From positions 1 through 40,241 of the forward strand of contig CANNKP010000007.1 in assembly GCA_947505255.1 (NCBI GenBank): a DNA stretch of 40,241 bases, written 5' to 3'. Source of the stretch: Flavobacteriales bacterium (GTDB lineage Bacteria; Bacteroidota; Bacteroidia; Flavobacteriales_D; Crocinitomicaceae). A program made the translations under genes and the position numbers. Below are positions 7,692 through 16,456 of this stretch, piece after piece; position 1 is the stretch's first letter, and every line of letters begins with the position of its first letter. The notes beneath the pieces were generated by a model. It saw only the letters and a program-made list of their open reading frames with translations, was not told the DNA's origin and searched no databases.

Positions 7692-8342
7692 TTAATGGAG
7701 ATAGTACTTTATCACAAAAAATGCCGATGATGATTTAACCCAATATGTAGCATATTGATTCTCTATCTGTATGTTTTCAGTGTAATTAACAAATAACCCT
7801 AAATCAAGTTGAAGTCCAAAATAGAACTTGCTTTCTTTTTTCATTAAACCAATACTCGTATTTATTTGGTAATTCCAATTTCTTTTTACCGATATACTGT
7901 TAGAATAGTCGAGATCTTCGAAATAGAAGTCTTTTTTTTTCATGTAATTAACAGAGGATCCCAAACCTGTCTTAATTATTAGATTTTCATTAAAATCAGT
8001 TTGATAATTTAACATCAAAGCTAGTTGGGCCCCACTGTGATACATACCAAATTTATATCTGGCATTTTTATCATCTGTTTTCGATGTAGTACCGTTTTTT
8101 AAGAGCGTGTAATTCAAACTTGTTTCCACATTTAAATGCTTATTAATATTGTACTGAATAAACATGCCAGTTTTAAAACCCAGATGTGGTCTCATACCAA
8201 TTTGCGGCGAGGGTTTTGTAGTTCTGTGTTGCAGAGCTGCGCCAGGGTAAAATTGTAATCCAAAATTGATTCTTGATTGAGCATCAGAATAATTTACTGA
8301 TGCTAAAAGGATGGCAATAACAAGAGATAATTGACGTTTCAT
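7692..8342 (-). CDS. Outer-membrane beta-barrel protein, 216 aa
   Basis: A signal peptide (residues ~1-21, basic start then a hydrophobic core) is followed by alternating amphipathic strands with aromatic ends. The protein closes on an aromatic-rich strand (SSSAFFVIKYYLH). Size and pattern fit the small porin-family/OmpW-OmpA-like barrels (8 strands) common in Bacteroidota. The gene ends a minus-strand series and lies 6 bases after the next barrel gene, to which it is distantly similar in layout (both carry a segment with NYTL/FEPSFSI-type strand and RNWN motif). The two are probably an old duplication. Function beyond outer-membrane location is unknown. Confidence 0.8.
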   Translation of the reverse strand: MKRQLSLVIAILLASVNYSDAQSRINFGLQFYPGAALQHRTTKPSPQIGMRPHLGFKTGMFIQYNINKHLNVETSLNYTLLKNGTTSKTDDKNARYKFGMYHSGAQLALMLNYQTDFNENLIIKTGLGSSVNYMKKKDFYFEDLDYSNSISVKRNWNYQINTSIGLMKKESKFYFGLQLDLGLFVNYTENIQIENQYATYWVKSSSAFFVIKYYLH

Positions 8343-8348
8343 TTAAGA

Positions 8349-9008
8349 CTATTTTAAATAATATTGTAAAACCAAAGAACAGTGATTGTTTCTATTGACA
8401 AAATTGTTTTCCTCACTCAAATGAATTATCTTTTTTGTAGCAACTATTCTTGCACCAAAACTTGCCCTTAGGCCTCCGTATATTTTTCTATCTCCTTTTG
8501 TCAAACAATATACTCCTATTCCAGGTTCAAAAAGTTGATTCCAATTTCTGTAGGTATTAGAATGATATTCATGAATTTCATTTATAAAACCTGCTTCTAA
8601 TTTTGAACCAAAAGATGCTGCTGTACCCAAAGAAAATGCACCCTGTGATTTATGGTTAAACCTCAATAAATACAATACCGTCAACCTAAGATTAAGTCTA
8701 TTAAAATATTCACCATCACTAAACTTAATATCGTTTGATGGAACGGTTGAAATTGCTGTATTTCTAAGACATACGATAGAAAAACTAGGTTCAAAATGTA
8801 ATTTTTCTTTTAATCTGTAATGAAACCCAAGGCCAATTTCAAGACCTAATTGGGGAACTTGTTTAATGTATTGTGCTTTCGAATCTGTTCTATTGAACCA
8901 TGAATAATTTGGGGAAACACTCAAATTTAAAAAGTCTTTTTGAGAAAAAATTGGGTTCTGAAAAAGCAAAAGAAAAAGAGAGCATCTAATAATTTTTAAG
9001 CAGAGCAT
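8349..9008 (-). CDS. Outer-membrane beta-barrel protein, 219 aa
   Basis: The N-terminal signal peptide (~1-22, ending before SQKDF) precedes ~10 short amphipathic strands and a final CSLVLQYYLK strand. This is the hallmark of an outer-membrane barrel recognised by the assembly machinery. It lies 6 bases upstream of the second barrel gene and shares with it the order of strands and an RNWNQ/RNWNY element, so it is probably a paralogue in the same operon. A terminator separates it from the T9SS gene upstream, so the pair may have its own promoter. Confidence 0.8.
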   Translation of the reverse strand: MLCLKIIRCSLFLLLFQNPIFSQKDFLNLSVSPNYSWFNRTDSKAQYIKQVPQLGLEIGLGFHYRLKEKLHFEPSFSIVCLRNTAISTVPSNDIKFSDGEYFNRLNLRLTVLYLLRFNHKSQGAFSLGTAASFGSKLEAGFINEIHEYHSNTYRNWNQLFEPGIGVYCLTKGDRKIYGGLRASFGARIVATKKIIHLSEENNFVNRNNHCSLVLQYYLK

Positions 9009-9027
9009 GTTTTTAATAATTAATTAA

Positions 9028-9055
9028 AGGTTCCTAATTTAGTAATTAGGAACCT
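9028..9055. terminator. Rho-independent terminator (probably bidirectional)
   Basis: A perfect 12-bp stem AGGTTCCTAATT / AATTAGGAACCT with a 4-base loop has a T-run on the + strand and an AT-rich tail on the minus strand. It ends the T9SS gene at 9070-10203, just before the barrel operon. Confidence 0.8.
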
Positions 9056-9069
9056 TTTTTAGGATATAG

Positions 9070-10203
9070 TTATAAGAATACCTTTTGAACTACAAAATTT
9101 TCTCCATCATCATAAGTGAAAAAATAAACTCCTGAGTTTAATTTAAGGTCATTTGTATTGAAAGATTGTCTCCATACTTCTCCTTTTTCAAGATTAAAAT
9201 CATATATTTTTTTAATAATTGCACCATTCGAATCATATAAAGTAACAACCTTAAAGTTGTTACTTATTGAATTGAAAGATATATTATAACCTTGTTCTAC
9301 TTCTGAATTTGAAACCGTAAATTGAATTTGCTCGTTTTGAATCAAAGGAACATTAGACTCAATCGAATATAATTTTTTCGAGACAATTTCTCCTCCATGT
9401 GTATTAATTGTGACTGCTAAAAACTGTCCCTTATCATTTAAAGAATCCATTTTTAATGCATACTTCTCTGGAATTTTAATATTAGCATCAAATTCTTCTA
9501 ATTGTACAGTTCGAACTCCTGCATCGATATCTAATCTAAAATCTCCTCTAGTAAAGACACCACTGGAAATTAATGAATCTTCATATATACTTAATCTATG
9601 TATCGAAATAAGATTTTCACTTGTACAAACAGTATCACCTTCCTCTATATTTTCTAACCAAACATTGATTTCTAAATAGCTCTCCATAGCAGAACCAAAA
9701 GTTGAAATATTACCATTTAGATTTGGTATTTTTATTACAGAATCAGAAATTGAGACTTTATCTGTTGTTACATTTGACTCTTCCCATGCTTCCTCTTCTT
9801 CACCTCTTAATATTTCATATTCGAGCATTTTTGAATAAAGAGCGTTGTCAATACCTCTATTACAATACCATTTGTATACTTTCCCTTCTACTTGAATTCC
9901 ATTACAGTATCGTGCCTTCTGATAAGCACAATTGGCCAAACTAACAGATGCTTGCCCTCCATCAATGATGGCAGCACATGGATTACAAGTGTATACAGTT
10001 TGTAACGAATTCGCTAAAACTAATGATTTTGTTACATATGCTCTTGATTTATATTGCCAGCCACTGCAACTTGATCGAATAGTAACTGAGCCATCACCGA
10101 AAACATGTGAAGCGGTGAAAATGAATAAAAATAGAATTGGGATAGCGTTGAATCTTAGTTTTGAGCTTTTAATAAACTTTTTACATTCTATTGTGTTTTT
10201 CAT
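9070..10203 (-). CDS. Secreted protein with T9SS type A sorting domain
   Basis: The start at 10203 (MKNTIECKKF) is preferred over the upstream ATG at 10242. It lies 25 bases downstream of a near-perfect -7 box, and the signal peptide (hydrophobic FNAIPILFLFIFTASHVFG) follows the basic start at a normal distance. The 377-aa protein has a Cys-rich N-terminal third (CNPCAA, paired Cys), a beta-rich middle, and a C-terminal sorting domain from ~300 (VVTLYDSNGAIIKKI ... GVYFFTYDDG ... QKVFL) that directs export by T9SS and surface attachment. It is monocistronic, and its promoter carries the 18-bp palindrome shared with the effector-like operons at 17.9 and 28.8 kb. Confidence 0.85.
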   Translation of the reverse strand: MKNTIECKKFIKSSKLRFNAIPILFLFIFTASHVFGDGSVTIRSSCSGWQYKSRAYVTKSLVLANSLQTVYTCNPCAAIIDGGQASVSLANCAYQKARYCNGIQVEGKVYKWYCNRGIDNALYSKMLEYEILRGEEEEAWEESNVTTDKVSISDSVIKIPNLNGNISTFGSAMESYLEINVWLENIEEGDTVCTSENLISIHRLSIYEDSLISSGVFTRGDFRLDIDAGVRTVQLEEFDANIKIPEKYALKMDSLNDKGQFLAVTINTHGGEIVSKKLYSIESNVPLIQNEQIQFTVSNSEVEQGYNISFNSISNNFKVVTLYDSNGAIIKKIYDFNLEKGEVWRQSFNTNDLKLNSGVYFFTYDDGENFVVQKVFL

Positions 10204-10227
10204 GAAATTTAGTTTAATGTTACGACA

Positions 10228-10275
10228 CAAACTTATTTGCATTTTTATTTAAAGTCAATAAGTACTAGTACTCAT
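10228..10275 (-). promoter_or_regulatory. Promoter with palindromic operator for the T9SS gene
   Basis: On the minus strand: operator ATGAGTA-CTAG-TACTTAT (10275-10258), whose last base is the first base of the -33 TTG (10258-10256). A 20-base spacer and a perfect Bacteroidota -7 box TAAGTTTG (10235-10228) follow. The start codon is 25 bases downstream. The same geometry occurs at 17740-17787 and 28724-28771. A second, weaker look-alike lies at 10299-10317. Confidence 0.7.
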
Positions 10276-10560
10276 TTTTAATACCGATAACCTTGCCAAT
10301 GGGTATTAGTATTTCATATCCTTTAATTTCGTGTATTCTTTTAATTAATAGTAGTAGAAAAATAATGTTGCTTAATCTCTCAAATTAACATAATATGGTT
10401 TCTTTGATACAACTGTATTTTTTTCGCACAGCGAAATAATAACGTAACTATACCTTGTAGTATTGTAAGTCCAACTACTGGAAGTAATGACAACTAAAAA
10501 ATTTAAATAATTTTTGTTATCAAAACTTACCTATATAAATTCTATATAGAATAAAAGATA

Positions 10561-10724
10561 AATTCTAGGGTCAGAAAGACGTCGCTATTTGCAAAGCAGG
10601 AATTAGGATCGCGACCTCTTTTACTCGAAACGGAAAAAATCAAGCAAGTTGACTCAGTTTCGATTTCCCTAGAATTCATTTCAAAAATATAAAACCTCAT
10701 TGAAATTTTAATGTGGTTTTTTTT
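10561..10724 (+). ncRNA. Candidate structured RNA (three-way junction plus terminator)
   Basis: A 117-base block is closed by a perfect 10-bp outer stem, AATTCTAGGG (10561-10570) with CCCTAGAATT (10668-10677). Inside are two further helices: GTCGC / GCGAC (10581-10585, 10611-10615) and TCGAAAC / GTTTCGA (10625-10631, 10657-10663). Thirteen bases later a terminator-type hairpin with a run of eight T follows. The nested pairing in a 1-kb gene-free stretch fits a small RNA, though a folded DNA element (for example a miniature transposon) is also possible. No known RNA family is recognised. Confidence 0.45.
10691..10724 (+). terminator. Rho-independent terminator in the intergenic region
   Basis: The stem AAAACCTCATT (10691-10701) / AATGTGGTTTT (10710-10720) has one mismatch and an 8-base loop, and continues as a T-run. 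There is no protein gene on the + strand upstream for several kb, so it most likely ends the structured RNA at 10561. Confidence 0.6.
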
Positions 10725-10889
10725 ATAAATGCTAAAAAATGCTAGAAATGTATTTACTGCGATAAGTTTTTTAAACTAGGATAATAAATAATATAATTCA
10801 CAGACATGAATTTTTTAGAATTTCAAACAAATTTCGGAAAGGAAAATCGGCATTCCTCCTTGCTCTCACAGCTTCATCTTTTTTGCATT

Positions 10890-11020
10890 CAAGCCTATAC
10901 AAGCTCCACTACGTTTCGGGCTTGCAGGCAAAGTTCACTTAGCGGGTCGTCCAGAAGTCCCTCCCTAGCTGTTCTCTAAAAAGTCTTGGCCAGTTCCTCC
11001 CGCGTCGTCATTCGCAGCTC
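10890..11020. repeat. Dispersed noncoding element, copy A
   Basis: This GC-richer patch contains a hairpin CAAGCC ... GGGCTTG (10890-10924) enclosing TACAAGCTCCACTACGTTTC. About 113 bases after the hairpin start it has CGTCGTCATTCGCAG (11003-11017). The stretch at 30283-30420 has the same order: a hairpin with a different stem but a related core (TACAGAGCTTCACTGCGTTAC) and CGTCGTCAGTCGCAG 118 bases on. The remaining intergenic bases 10276-10560 and 11021-11249 show nothing further that I can support. Confidence 0.5.
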
Positions 11021-11249
11021 TCTGCCACCCAAAACCTCCATTTTATGTTGGCCAATACTGTATCAAGACTAAATGATACTTTCAAAGTCTGAATTACTGT
11101 GTCGGCACAATTCATTTTGATACACCAGCATATTTTAATTGAATTACAAATAAAATTCTTCGTGAGTTGATAGATTAAATAAACATTAACTGATAATCGC
11201 TGATAAAACCATATTATTTCTGACTTTATTCGACATTATCACAAATGAA

Positions 11250-14200
11250 TCATTTCAAAAGGGTAATAAACCCATCTCCTTTCAAAAAAACTCCATTTTG
11301 CCCAACTAATTCATAAGTATAAAAATAAACCCCATCATTCAATGCTTGCCCATTTTGTTTTCCATCCCATTTATCATTAACATTATTAAATTGAAAAATT
11401 TCATTACCCCATCTATTTAATATAATCATTTTAAACTCCTTAATAAACTTTGAATCAACAATTAAAAAGTCATTAGTATTATCTTCATTTGGAGAAAAAA
11501 TATTCGGAACAGTTAATAACGGGGGAGGAAAGGGCAAAATGGTAATATTGTAATATGAGGTGTCTGAGCATACGCCATTCCAAGCAATTAACTGAATTGT
11601 ATATTCACCTGGTTTATCATAGGAAATAAAAACATTCAAATCATTTGATTCTAAAGTCTCTCCATTACCAAAATTCCAATAAAATAAATCGCAATTCATA
11701 GAAATATTTTCAAGTGAAATTTGTTCTTCTGGATAACAAGTATAGTTGGAAACATTAAAGTTGGAAATTGGTTCATCTAATACTGTTACTGAGACAGTAT
11801 CACTGTTACTGCAATTATTAATTGAAAAACCATTAAGTATATATTCATGGATTCCAATATTTGGAATAAACCATTGATCATCGATAACATTATCATTCCA
11901 TTGGTAATATAATCCTCCAGATCCAGATAACAAGACCTCTGTTCCTTGACAAATTTGCATATCCTCTCCTGCATAAATTGATGGTAATTCATAAACTAAT
12001 ATTTCTGTACTATCCGTAAAAATGCAACCTAGAGTATCTTCATATGTATAATAAATGGTTTGTGTTCCATTGTTGGGATCAAATAAATTATTAGAAACAC
12101 CAATTCCTGAATATATCCCACCAAATGTTGATCCAATCAAAGATACGGGACTTTCATTTATACAAAGTGGACTATATTCCCCAGCTTCAAGGTTAATGCT
12201 ATTTGAAACTTGAATAATAACCTCAGACGAACCTTCACATCCTAAAATTTGATTATAATAATATTCGATAGTTTGAGAACCATATGCTGGATCAAACAAG
12301 TTTCCAAACACACCTATTCCAGAAAAAACACCACCGGCAGGTACTCCATTCAGTTCTAACAAATCGTTGTTAGGACACAGTATTGGATAATTTCCAGCAT
12401 TTATCATGGCTGGGCTAAAAACTGAAATTAATGATGTGTCAGAACCTGAACATCCGATGCTATCTTCCCAAACATATTCAATTATTTGAGTACCAAAGGA
12501 AGGATCAAAAAAATTATTTATTACTCCAGAACCTGAAAACAGCCCGCCCATAGGTGTTCCGCTGAGAGGCAACAAATTACCATTGATACATTGCAACAAA
12601 TATTCTCCAGCGGAAACATCAGGACTATCATGAACATTTATGAAAACAGTTGAATAATTTGAACAACCATTAGCATCAACATATTCATAAAGGAGTGTTT
12701 GACTCCCAAAAGAAGGATTGAAATAATTACTTTCAACGCCAGAACCAGAAAAAACTCCTTCATTTGGATTCCCAATCAACTCAACTGGAGATGAATTTGA
12801 ACATACAAAACTGTAATTACCTGAATTTACAAATGGCTGTGGATAAACAGTAACATTCGTTTGTGAGCTACAAATTATCTCCCCCATGTCAACGCTCACT
12901 GTATATGTGTAGGTTCCTGGATTGATCGGAACTATTACATTACTCGGATTTTGATTGGTTGAATAAAAACCATTGGGGCCACTCCATTGATAATTTCCAG
13001 CAGGCACGTTACTTGAAAAAAGATTAATTGAACCTCCAACACATGTTGGACCACTACAAGTCGCCGATAATGCACAACTTGGACATGAAACAACATTAAC
13101 TATAGAAATATCCTCATTACTTGAATTGCAAAGGCTATTCAACGAGGGAGAATTCACTGTGACGAAATAAGATCCTATAGCGCTTGGAGGCGGAATCAAA
13201 ATAGAATCACCACTCAAAGAGTTTAACAGGGTATTCGAATTCCAAGTATAATTTCCGTTACCACCTGAAGCAATTAAAGTGATTGAATCCCCAAAACAAA
13301 CAGTTGTATCCGAGGGTAAAATTGTCACAGGTAAAGCAATTCCATCAAAAGATGCTATCGTGTAATCACAAACAGAACCTCCATATCCATCAATCATTAT
13401 ATAATAAGTATTACCTACAGTTAATCCTGGAATTGTTAGCATTTCAGGTGTATTACTTGCATAACCTGGATTCCAACAAAAATAAGGCGTAACAGGACCT
13501 GAACATCCATTTGCACTAAAAACAAAAAGTTGAATCCCACCTCCACTGTACAAAACATCAGTTATCCATAATTTAAAAGTAACAGATGTTTCGGCTGCAA
13601 CAAATGAAATAAATGAGTTATTTTCTATTAAACTACAAAATGAATTTAGCAATTCGGGCCAAAAATTTGCAGAATAAATAGACGAAGTGGAACCACAATA
13701 TCCATTTAGGTCGCAAATTGGTGTTGCTGATAAACAATCGTTTCCTGCTGGAGGGTTTCCTGAACACTCAGGCACTAAATCTGAATTATTTGGTGCTATT
13801 GCACATAATGAAAATGTACCACTTCCTCCATTATATTTCCAAAATCGTATAAAAAGTATCGAGCCAGGAGTTAAATTTTCCAAGGTTAGTTTTGGCATTG
13901 CATTGTAGTAACTTCCGTCATCATCACAATTTACATAATTTAAAGAAGTACAAGTGCCAGTATATGCAGCCATTCCTCCATCAGAAAAAGAGTTCATTTG
14001 TGAATCTATAATTAGATGTCCATTTAATGGAACTACAATTTTAAACCAAACATCGTTATTTTGATAATTCGCACAGGGAGGAGACTCGACACCCATAGTA
14101 GCTGAGCTAGCTACATTTGAATATAATGTGAAATTGCAAATTGTGTCTGTTAACAATTCAATTGCATCACAGGGGTCATCATTAATTGGTTGTGCATGAG

Positions 14201-14261
14201 AGCCACTCCAAAAAAACAAAACAAAAAATAAAAAATAATATTTTAAACATTTTAAACCCAT
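11250..14261 (-). CDS. Large secreted protein with T9SS type B (gliding-associated CHU_C) sorting domain
   Basis: The 1003-aa protein begins with a signal peptide (~1-24) and a PPC/CUB-like beta domain opening NDDPCDAIELLTDT. Then come a second beta domain and Ig/PKD-like modules. Four ~70-residue repeats follow, of the form AGEY..LC.N...L.G.P.GG.FSG.GV..N.FDPS.G.Q.I.Y...D..GC. Next are a PKD domain (FYWNFGNGETL) and the CHU_C domain (VPNIFSPNEDNTNDFL ... NRWGNEIF ... WDGKQNGQALNDGVYFYTYEL). The last module directs T9SS export, typically for adhesins or matrix proteins. An adhesive or extracellular scaffold role is inferred. A terminator lies between it and the upstream minus-strand trio. Confidence 0.92.
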   Translation of the reverse strand: MGLKCLKYYFLFFVLFFWSGSHAQPINDDPCDAIELLTDTICNFTLYSNVASSATMGVESPPCANYQNNDVWFKIVVPLNGHLIIDSQMNSFSDGGMAAYTGTCTSLNYVNCDDDGSYYNAMPKLTLENLTPGSILFIRFWKYNGGSGTFSLCAIAPNNSDLVPECSGNPPAGNDCLSATPICDLNGYCGSTSSIYSANFWPELLNSFCSLIENNSFISFVAAETSVTFKLWITDVLYSGGGIQLFVFSANGCSGPVTPYFCWNPGYASNTPEMLTIPGLTVGNTYYIMIDGYGGSVCDYTIASFDGIALPVTILPSDTTVCFGDSITLIASGGNGNYTWNSNTLLNSLSGDSILIPPPSAIGSYFVTVNSPSLNSLCNSSNEDISIVNVVSCPSCALSATCSGPTCVGGSINLFSSNVPAGNYQWSGPNGFYSTNQNPSNVIVPINPGTYTYTVSVDMGEIICSSQTNVTVYPQPFVNSGNYSFVCSNSSPVELIGNPNEGVFSGSGVESNYFNPSFGSQTLLYEYVDANGCSNYSTVFINVHDSPDVSAGEYLLQCINGNLLPLSGTPMGGLFSGSGVINNFFDPSFGTQIIEYVWEDSIGCSGSDTSLISVFSPAMINAGNYPILCPNNDLLELNGVPAGGVFSGIGVFGNLFDPAYGSQTIEYYYNQILGCEGSSEVIIQVSNSINLEAGEYSPLCINESPVSLIGSTFGGIYSGIGVSNNLFDPNNGTQTIYYTYEDTLGCIFTDSTEILVYELPSIYAGEDMQICQGTEVLLSGSGGLYYQWNDNVIDDQWFIPNIGIHEYILNGFSINNCSNSDTVSVTVLDEPISNFNVSNYTCYPEEQISLENISMNCDLFYWNFGNGETLESNDLNVFISYDKPGEYTIQLIAWNGVCSDTSYYNITILPFPPPLLTVPNIFSPNEDNTNDFLIVDSKFIKEFKMIILNRWGNEIFQFNNVNDKWDGKQNGQALNDGVYFYTYELVGQNGVFLKGDGFITLLK
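11985..12840 (-). repeat. Four in-gene tandem repeats (~215 bp each)
   Basis: Within the type B T9SS gene, four consecutive ~70-residue modules share GG.FSG.GV..N.F(D/N)P.(F/Y/N)G.Q and a terminal GC. Repeat starts are spaced by roughly 205-220 bases (about 12835, 12615, 12405, 12190 on the minus strand). They are diverged at DNA level, so the expansion is not recent. Boundaries are approximate. Confidence 0.75.
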
Positions 14262-14271
14262 ACCTCAAAAA

Positions 14272-14301
14272 AAAGCCCTAAAAACAAGTTACTAGGGCTT
14301 T
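14272..14301. terminator. Rho-independent terminator after the M43 protease operon
   Basis: The stem AAAGCCCTA (14272-14280) / TAGGGCTTT (14293-14301) lies between the protease gene (stop at 14319) and the T9SS type B gene start at 14261. It would end the trio's transcript. Confidence 0.75.
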
Positions 14302-14318
14302 CATTTAAAAATTAATTA

Positions 14319-15449
14319 TTAAAATGAGCAAACTGGTTCAAAAATAATTTCTAATTGAGAATCTGCTCTTATTTCTATATTATTCAATACGACTGACTGC
14401 GAATAATAAATATTAATTATTTCTCTATTTGTAATATCCGCTAAAGTTCCACAATTTCCAACCAAAATGTTTTTTCCAAAATAACTTACTTTGGGATAAC
14501 CTACATCACAAAGTGTTAAATCATTAGCAACGGCATTACAAGATGTAAAAGCTCTATTTCCCAATTCTAACCCATTGTGAATATATTCAATTTGATTTGG
14601 AGATAAGCCCAAATTATTACTATAATCCATAAGATTATTTGAAAAATAAAGACCATTTGTCGCTGCATTAAAAATCCCAGGATGTTCAGTACAATTATTT
14701 GAACTAGTAATATCCCAGGCTGTTGGAGTATCCACAATATTATCTCCACACGAGCTTACAATAGGTCCTTGGACATAAGTATAACCAGGTAATGGGCATC
14801 CAACAGGACATGCAACGCCATTACCGTACAGAACAGTATGATTTAATCCTAATAAATGACCAAATTCATGAGAAGTCGTCAATGCCTGAGCCCAACCAAG
14901 AAAATAGCCCAAAGTATTCCATTGATCAAGATAAGCATCCCATTCATTTTGCATTTTTATATATTTGTGTAAAACACCAGTAATTGGAATTGCAATGGCT
15001 GTGCTGTTTGCTGCACCTCCAACTCCTGTACTTCCTGTAGTTTCTGCAATAATAACATTCATTACAGAACCTTTATTTTGGCCGTAAATTGTGTAAGCAT
15101 TTTCCGCCTGAGAATAATAAAACGTGTTATCATCTCTCCAAAAATACACTGCATCAAGAACATAATTATAGTTTTTGTTTAGCACTGGTAGCGTATTTCC
15201 TAAAGGGATTTTCATTTGAATATTTTGATCACTCTGTTGATTCATTTGAAGAACCTGTTTTTGTGCCCAATCATATCCGCTAAAGAGCCTGCCATCACCA
15301 TCTGTGACCTCATTAAAATTACCTGTTCCATCACTTTTTAACATAAAATGATAATTTACACGAATTGTTTTTCCAACATTTATACTTGATTGTCCATATA
15401 AATTGAGCCCAAGCAAAACAAAACATATTTTAATTAAATAATTTTTCAT
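14319..15449 (-). CDS. Secreted zinc metalloprotease, pappalysin-like (M43)
   Basis: The 376-aa protein has a signal peptide (~1-19), the zinc motif HEFGHLLGLNH at ~194-204 and a Met-turn NNLMDYS at ~272-278. Between them is the Cys-rich insertion CGDNIVDTP ... NNCTEHPG characteristic of M43B metzincins. It should cleave extracellular proteins after secretion. Unlike its neighbour it has no obvious T9SS sorting domain: the last ~60 residues (LTLCDVGYPKVSYFGK to EPVCSF) are a beta-rich tail that may be a truncated module. The start overlaps the upstream gene stop by 4 bases (ATGA), so translation is coupled. Confidence 0.88.
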   Translation of the reverse strand: MKNYLIKICFVLLGLNLYGQSSINVGKTIRVNYHFMLKSDGTGNFNEVTDGDGRLFSGYDWAQKQVLQMNQQSDQNIQMKIPLGNTLPVLNKNYNYVLDAVYFWRDDNTFYYSQAENAYTIYGQNKGSVMNVIIAETTGSTGVGGAANSTAIAIPITGVLHKYIKMQNEWDAYLDQWNTLGYFLGWAQALTTSHEFGHLLGLNHTVLYGNGVACPVGCPLPGYTYVQGPIVSSCGDNIVDTPTAWDITSSNNCTEHPGIFNAATNGLYFSNNLMDYSNNLGLSPNQIEYIHNGLELGNRAFTSCNAVANDLTLCDVGYPKVSYFGKNILVGNCGTLADITNREIINIYYSQSVVLNNIEIRADSQLEIIFEPVCSF

Positions 15450-16456
15450 TTTTTCTCAAATTTAAAGGTTTCACTATTCTTGTTGCTCGTTATATTAATG
15501 AAATAACTTCCTGTTTTTAGGCTTGTGACGGAAATACTTTGTAAAGTATTGTTGATTTTATGATCAATAACTCTACCAAATAAATCTATTATTGAATATT
15601 CATACAATTCGTTCTTATCAACTCCTAAAACACTTAGAGTATTTTCAGTGGGGTTCGGATATATGATAAATTGATTTTTGTCTTCAGAATGAAGCTCTTG
15701 GACTGATACAACTAGATTAAATGTGCTTTCAACAATATTAGTCATATTCCCCACATAACCTCTCAATGGATCATAATAGGCATACAAATTACCACATTCC
15801 TCATATTGAACACAATTTTCATCAATACCTCCTGATATGACTGGATATGTAAAAAACCCTTGACAAGGGGTCAAACTACCAACCCCTCCAATTTTGGCAA
15901 TTACAGGTCCATATGACCAGCGATCAACTGCACTGTAAGAAATTTGTTTGTAAAAAACATTGTTTAAATTGAAATTCGGATTTATTGTTACAACCTTTAA
16001 TGTATCGTCCCAAAGCAATTCAGGATATTGAATTGTATCACAAACAGGCTGAATATTATTACGTCTATTCATAATCAATTCATCCGCAATAATTGGATTA
16101 AAATTATAAAGTAATTCAAATTGATTGTTGTGGTAAACATATACACTATCGTTACTTTCTCTCCAATAAAGATTTCTTCGTTTACTAATATTTTCAGCTC
16201 TTATAGTATCATTATGTGTTGGGTCCGGTAGATATAATGTAATGAATTGTTGAACAATTTTTTTGCATTGATATCCCAAAATGATTGTATCATTTGAATA
16301 CGTTGACACTCTATAAAACTGGTCCCAAGGTGCCCAAAGTTTGTGAACCCAAACCGCCCCAGGAGGACAGAAAGGATAACTATCGTAAATCTGAGATGTT
16401 CCTTTTAAAGTAATTAAAGTAAACATCAGAAATAGAAATATTTTTTTCATAATCAT
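15446..16456 (-). CDS. Secreted protein with T9SS type A sorting domain, 336 aa
   Basis: A signal peptide (~4-21) is followed by a beta-rich body with many aromatic residues and few recognisable motifs. The C-terminal sorting domain starts near residue 255 (FIIYPNPTENTLSVLG ... YSIIDLFGRVIDHK ... LKTGSYFINITSN). The body resembles uncharacterised T9SS cargo found in environmental Flavobacteriales (opening with an YPFCPPGAVWVHK-type segment). It is the middle gene of a trio with 4-base overlaps on both sides, so it is coproduced with the S74-type protein and the M43 protease. Confidence 0.85.
   Translation of the reverse strand: MIMKKIFLFLMFTLITLKGTSQIYDSYPFCPPGAVWVHKLWAPWDQFYRVSTYSNDTIILGYQCKKIVQQFITLYLPDPTHNDTIRAENISKRRNLYWRESNDSVYVYHNNQFELLYNFNPIIADELIMNRRNNIQPVCDTIQYPELLWDDTLKVVTINPNFNLNNVFYKQISYSAVDRWSYGPVIAKIGGVGSLTPCQGFFTYPVISGGIDENCVQYEECGNLYAYYDPLRGYVGNMTNIVESTFNLVVSVQELHSEDKNQFIIYPNPTENTLSVLGVDKNELYEYSIIDLFGRVIDHKINNTLQSISVTSLKTGSYFINITSNKNSETFKFEKK

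Noticed and set aside
10299-10317. A further regulon palindrome (ATGGGTA-TTAG-TATTTCAT)
   Set aside because: The arms mismatch at several positions and no promoter is in register. It may be a degenerate half-site only.
11786-11992. Open frames inside the large T9SS genes on other frames or strands
   Set aside because: They are shadows of the repeat-rich coding sequence and lack independent coding character.
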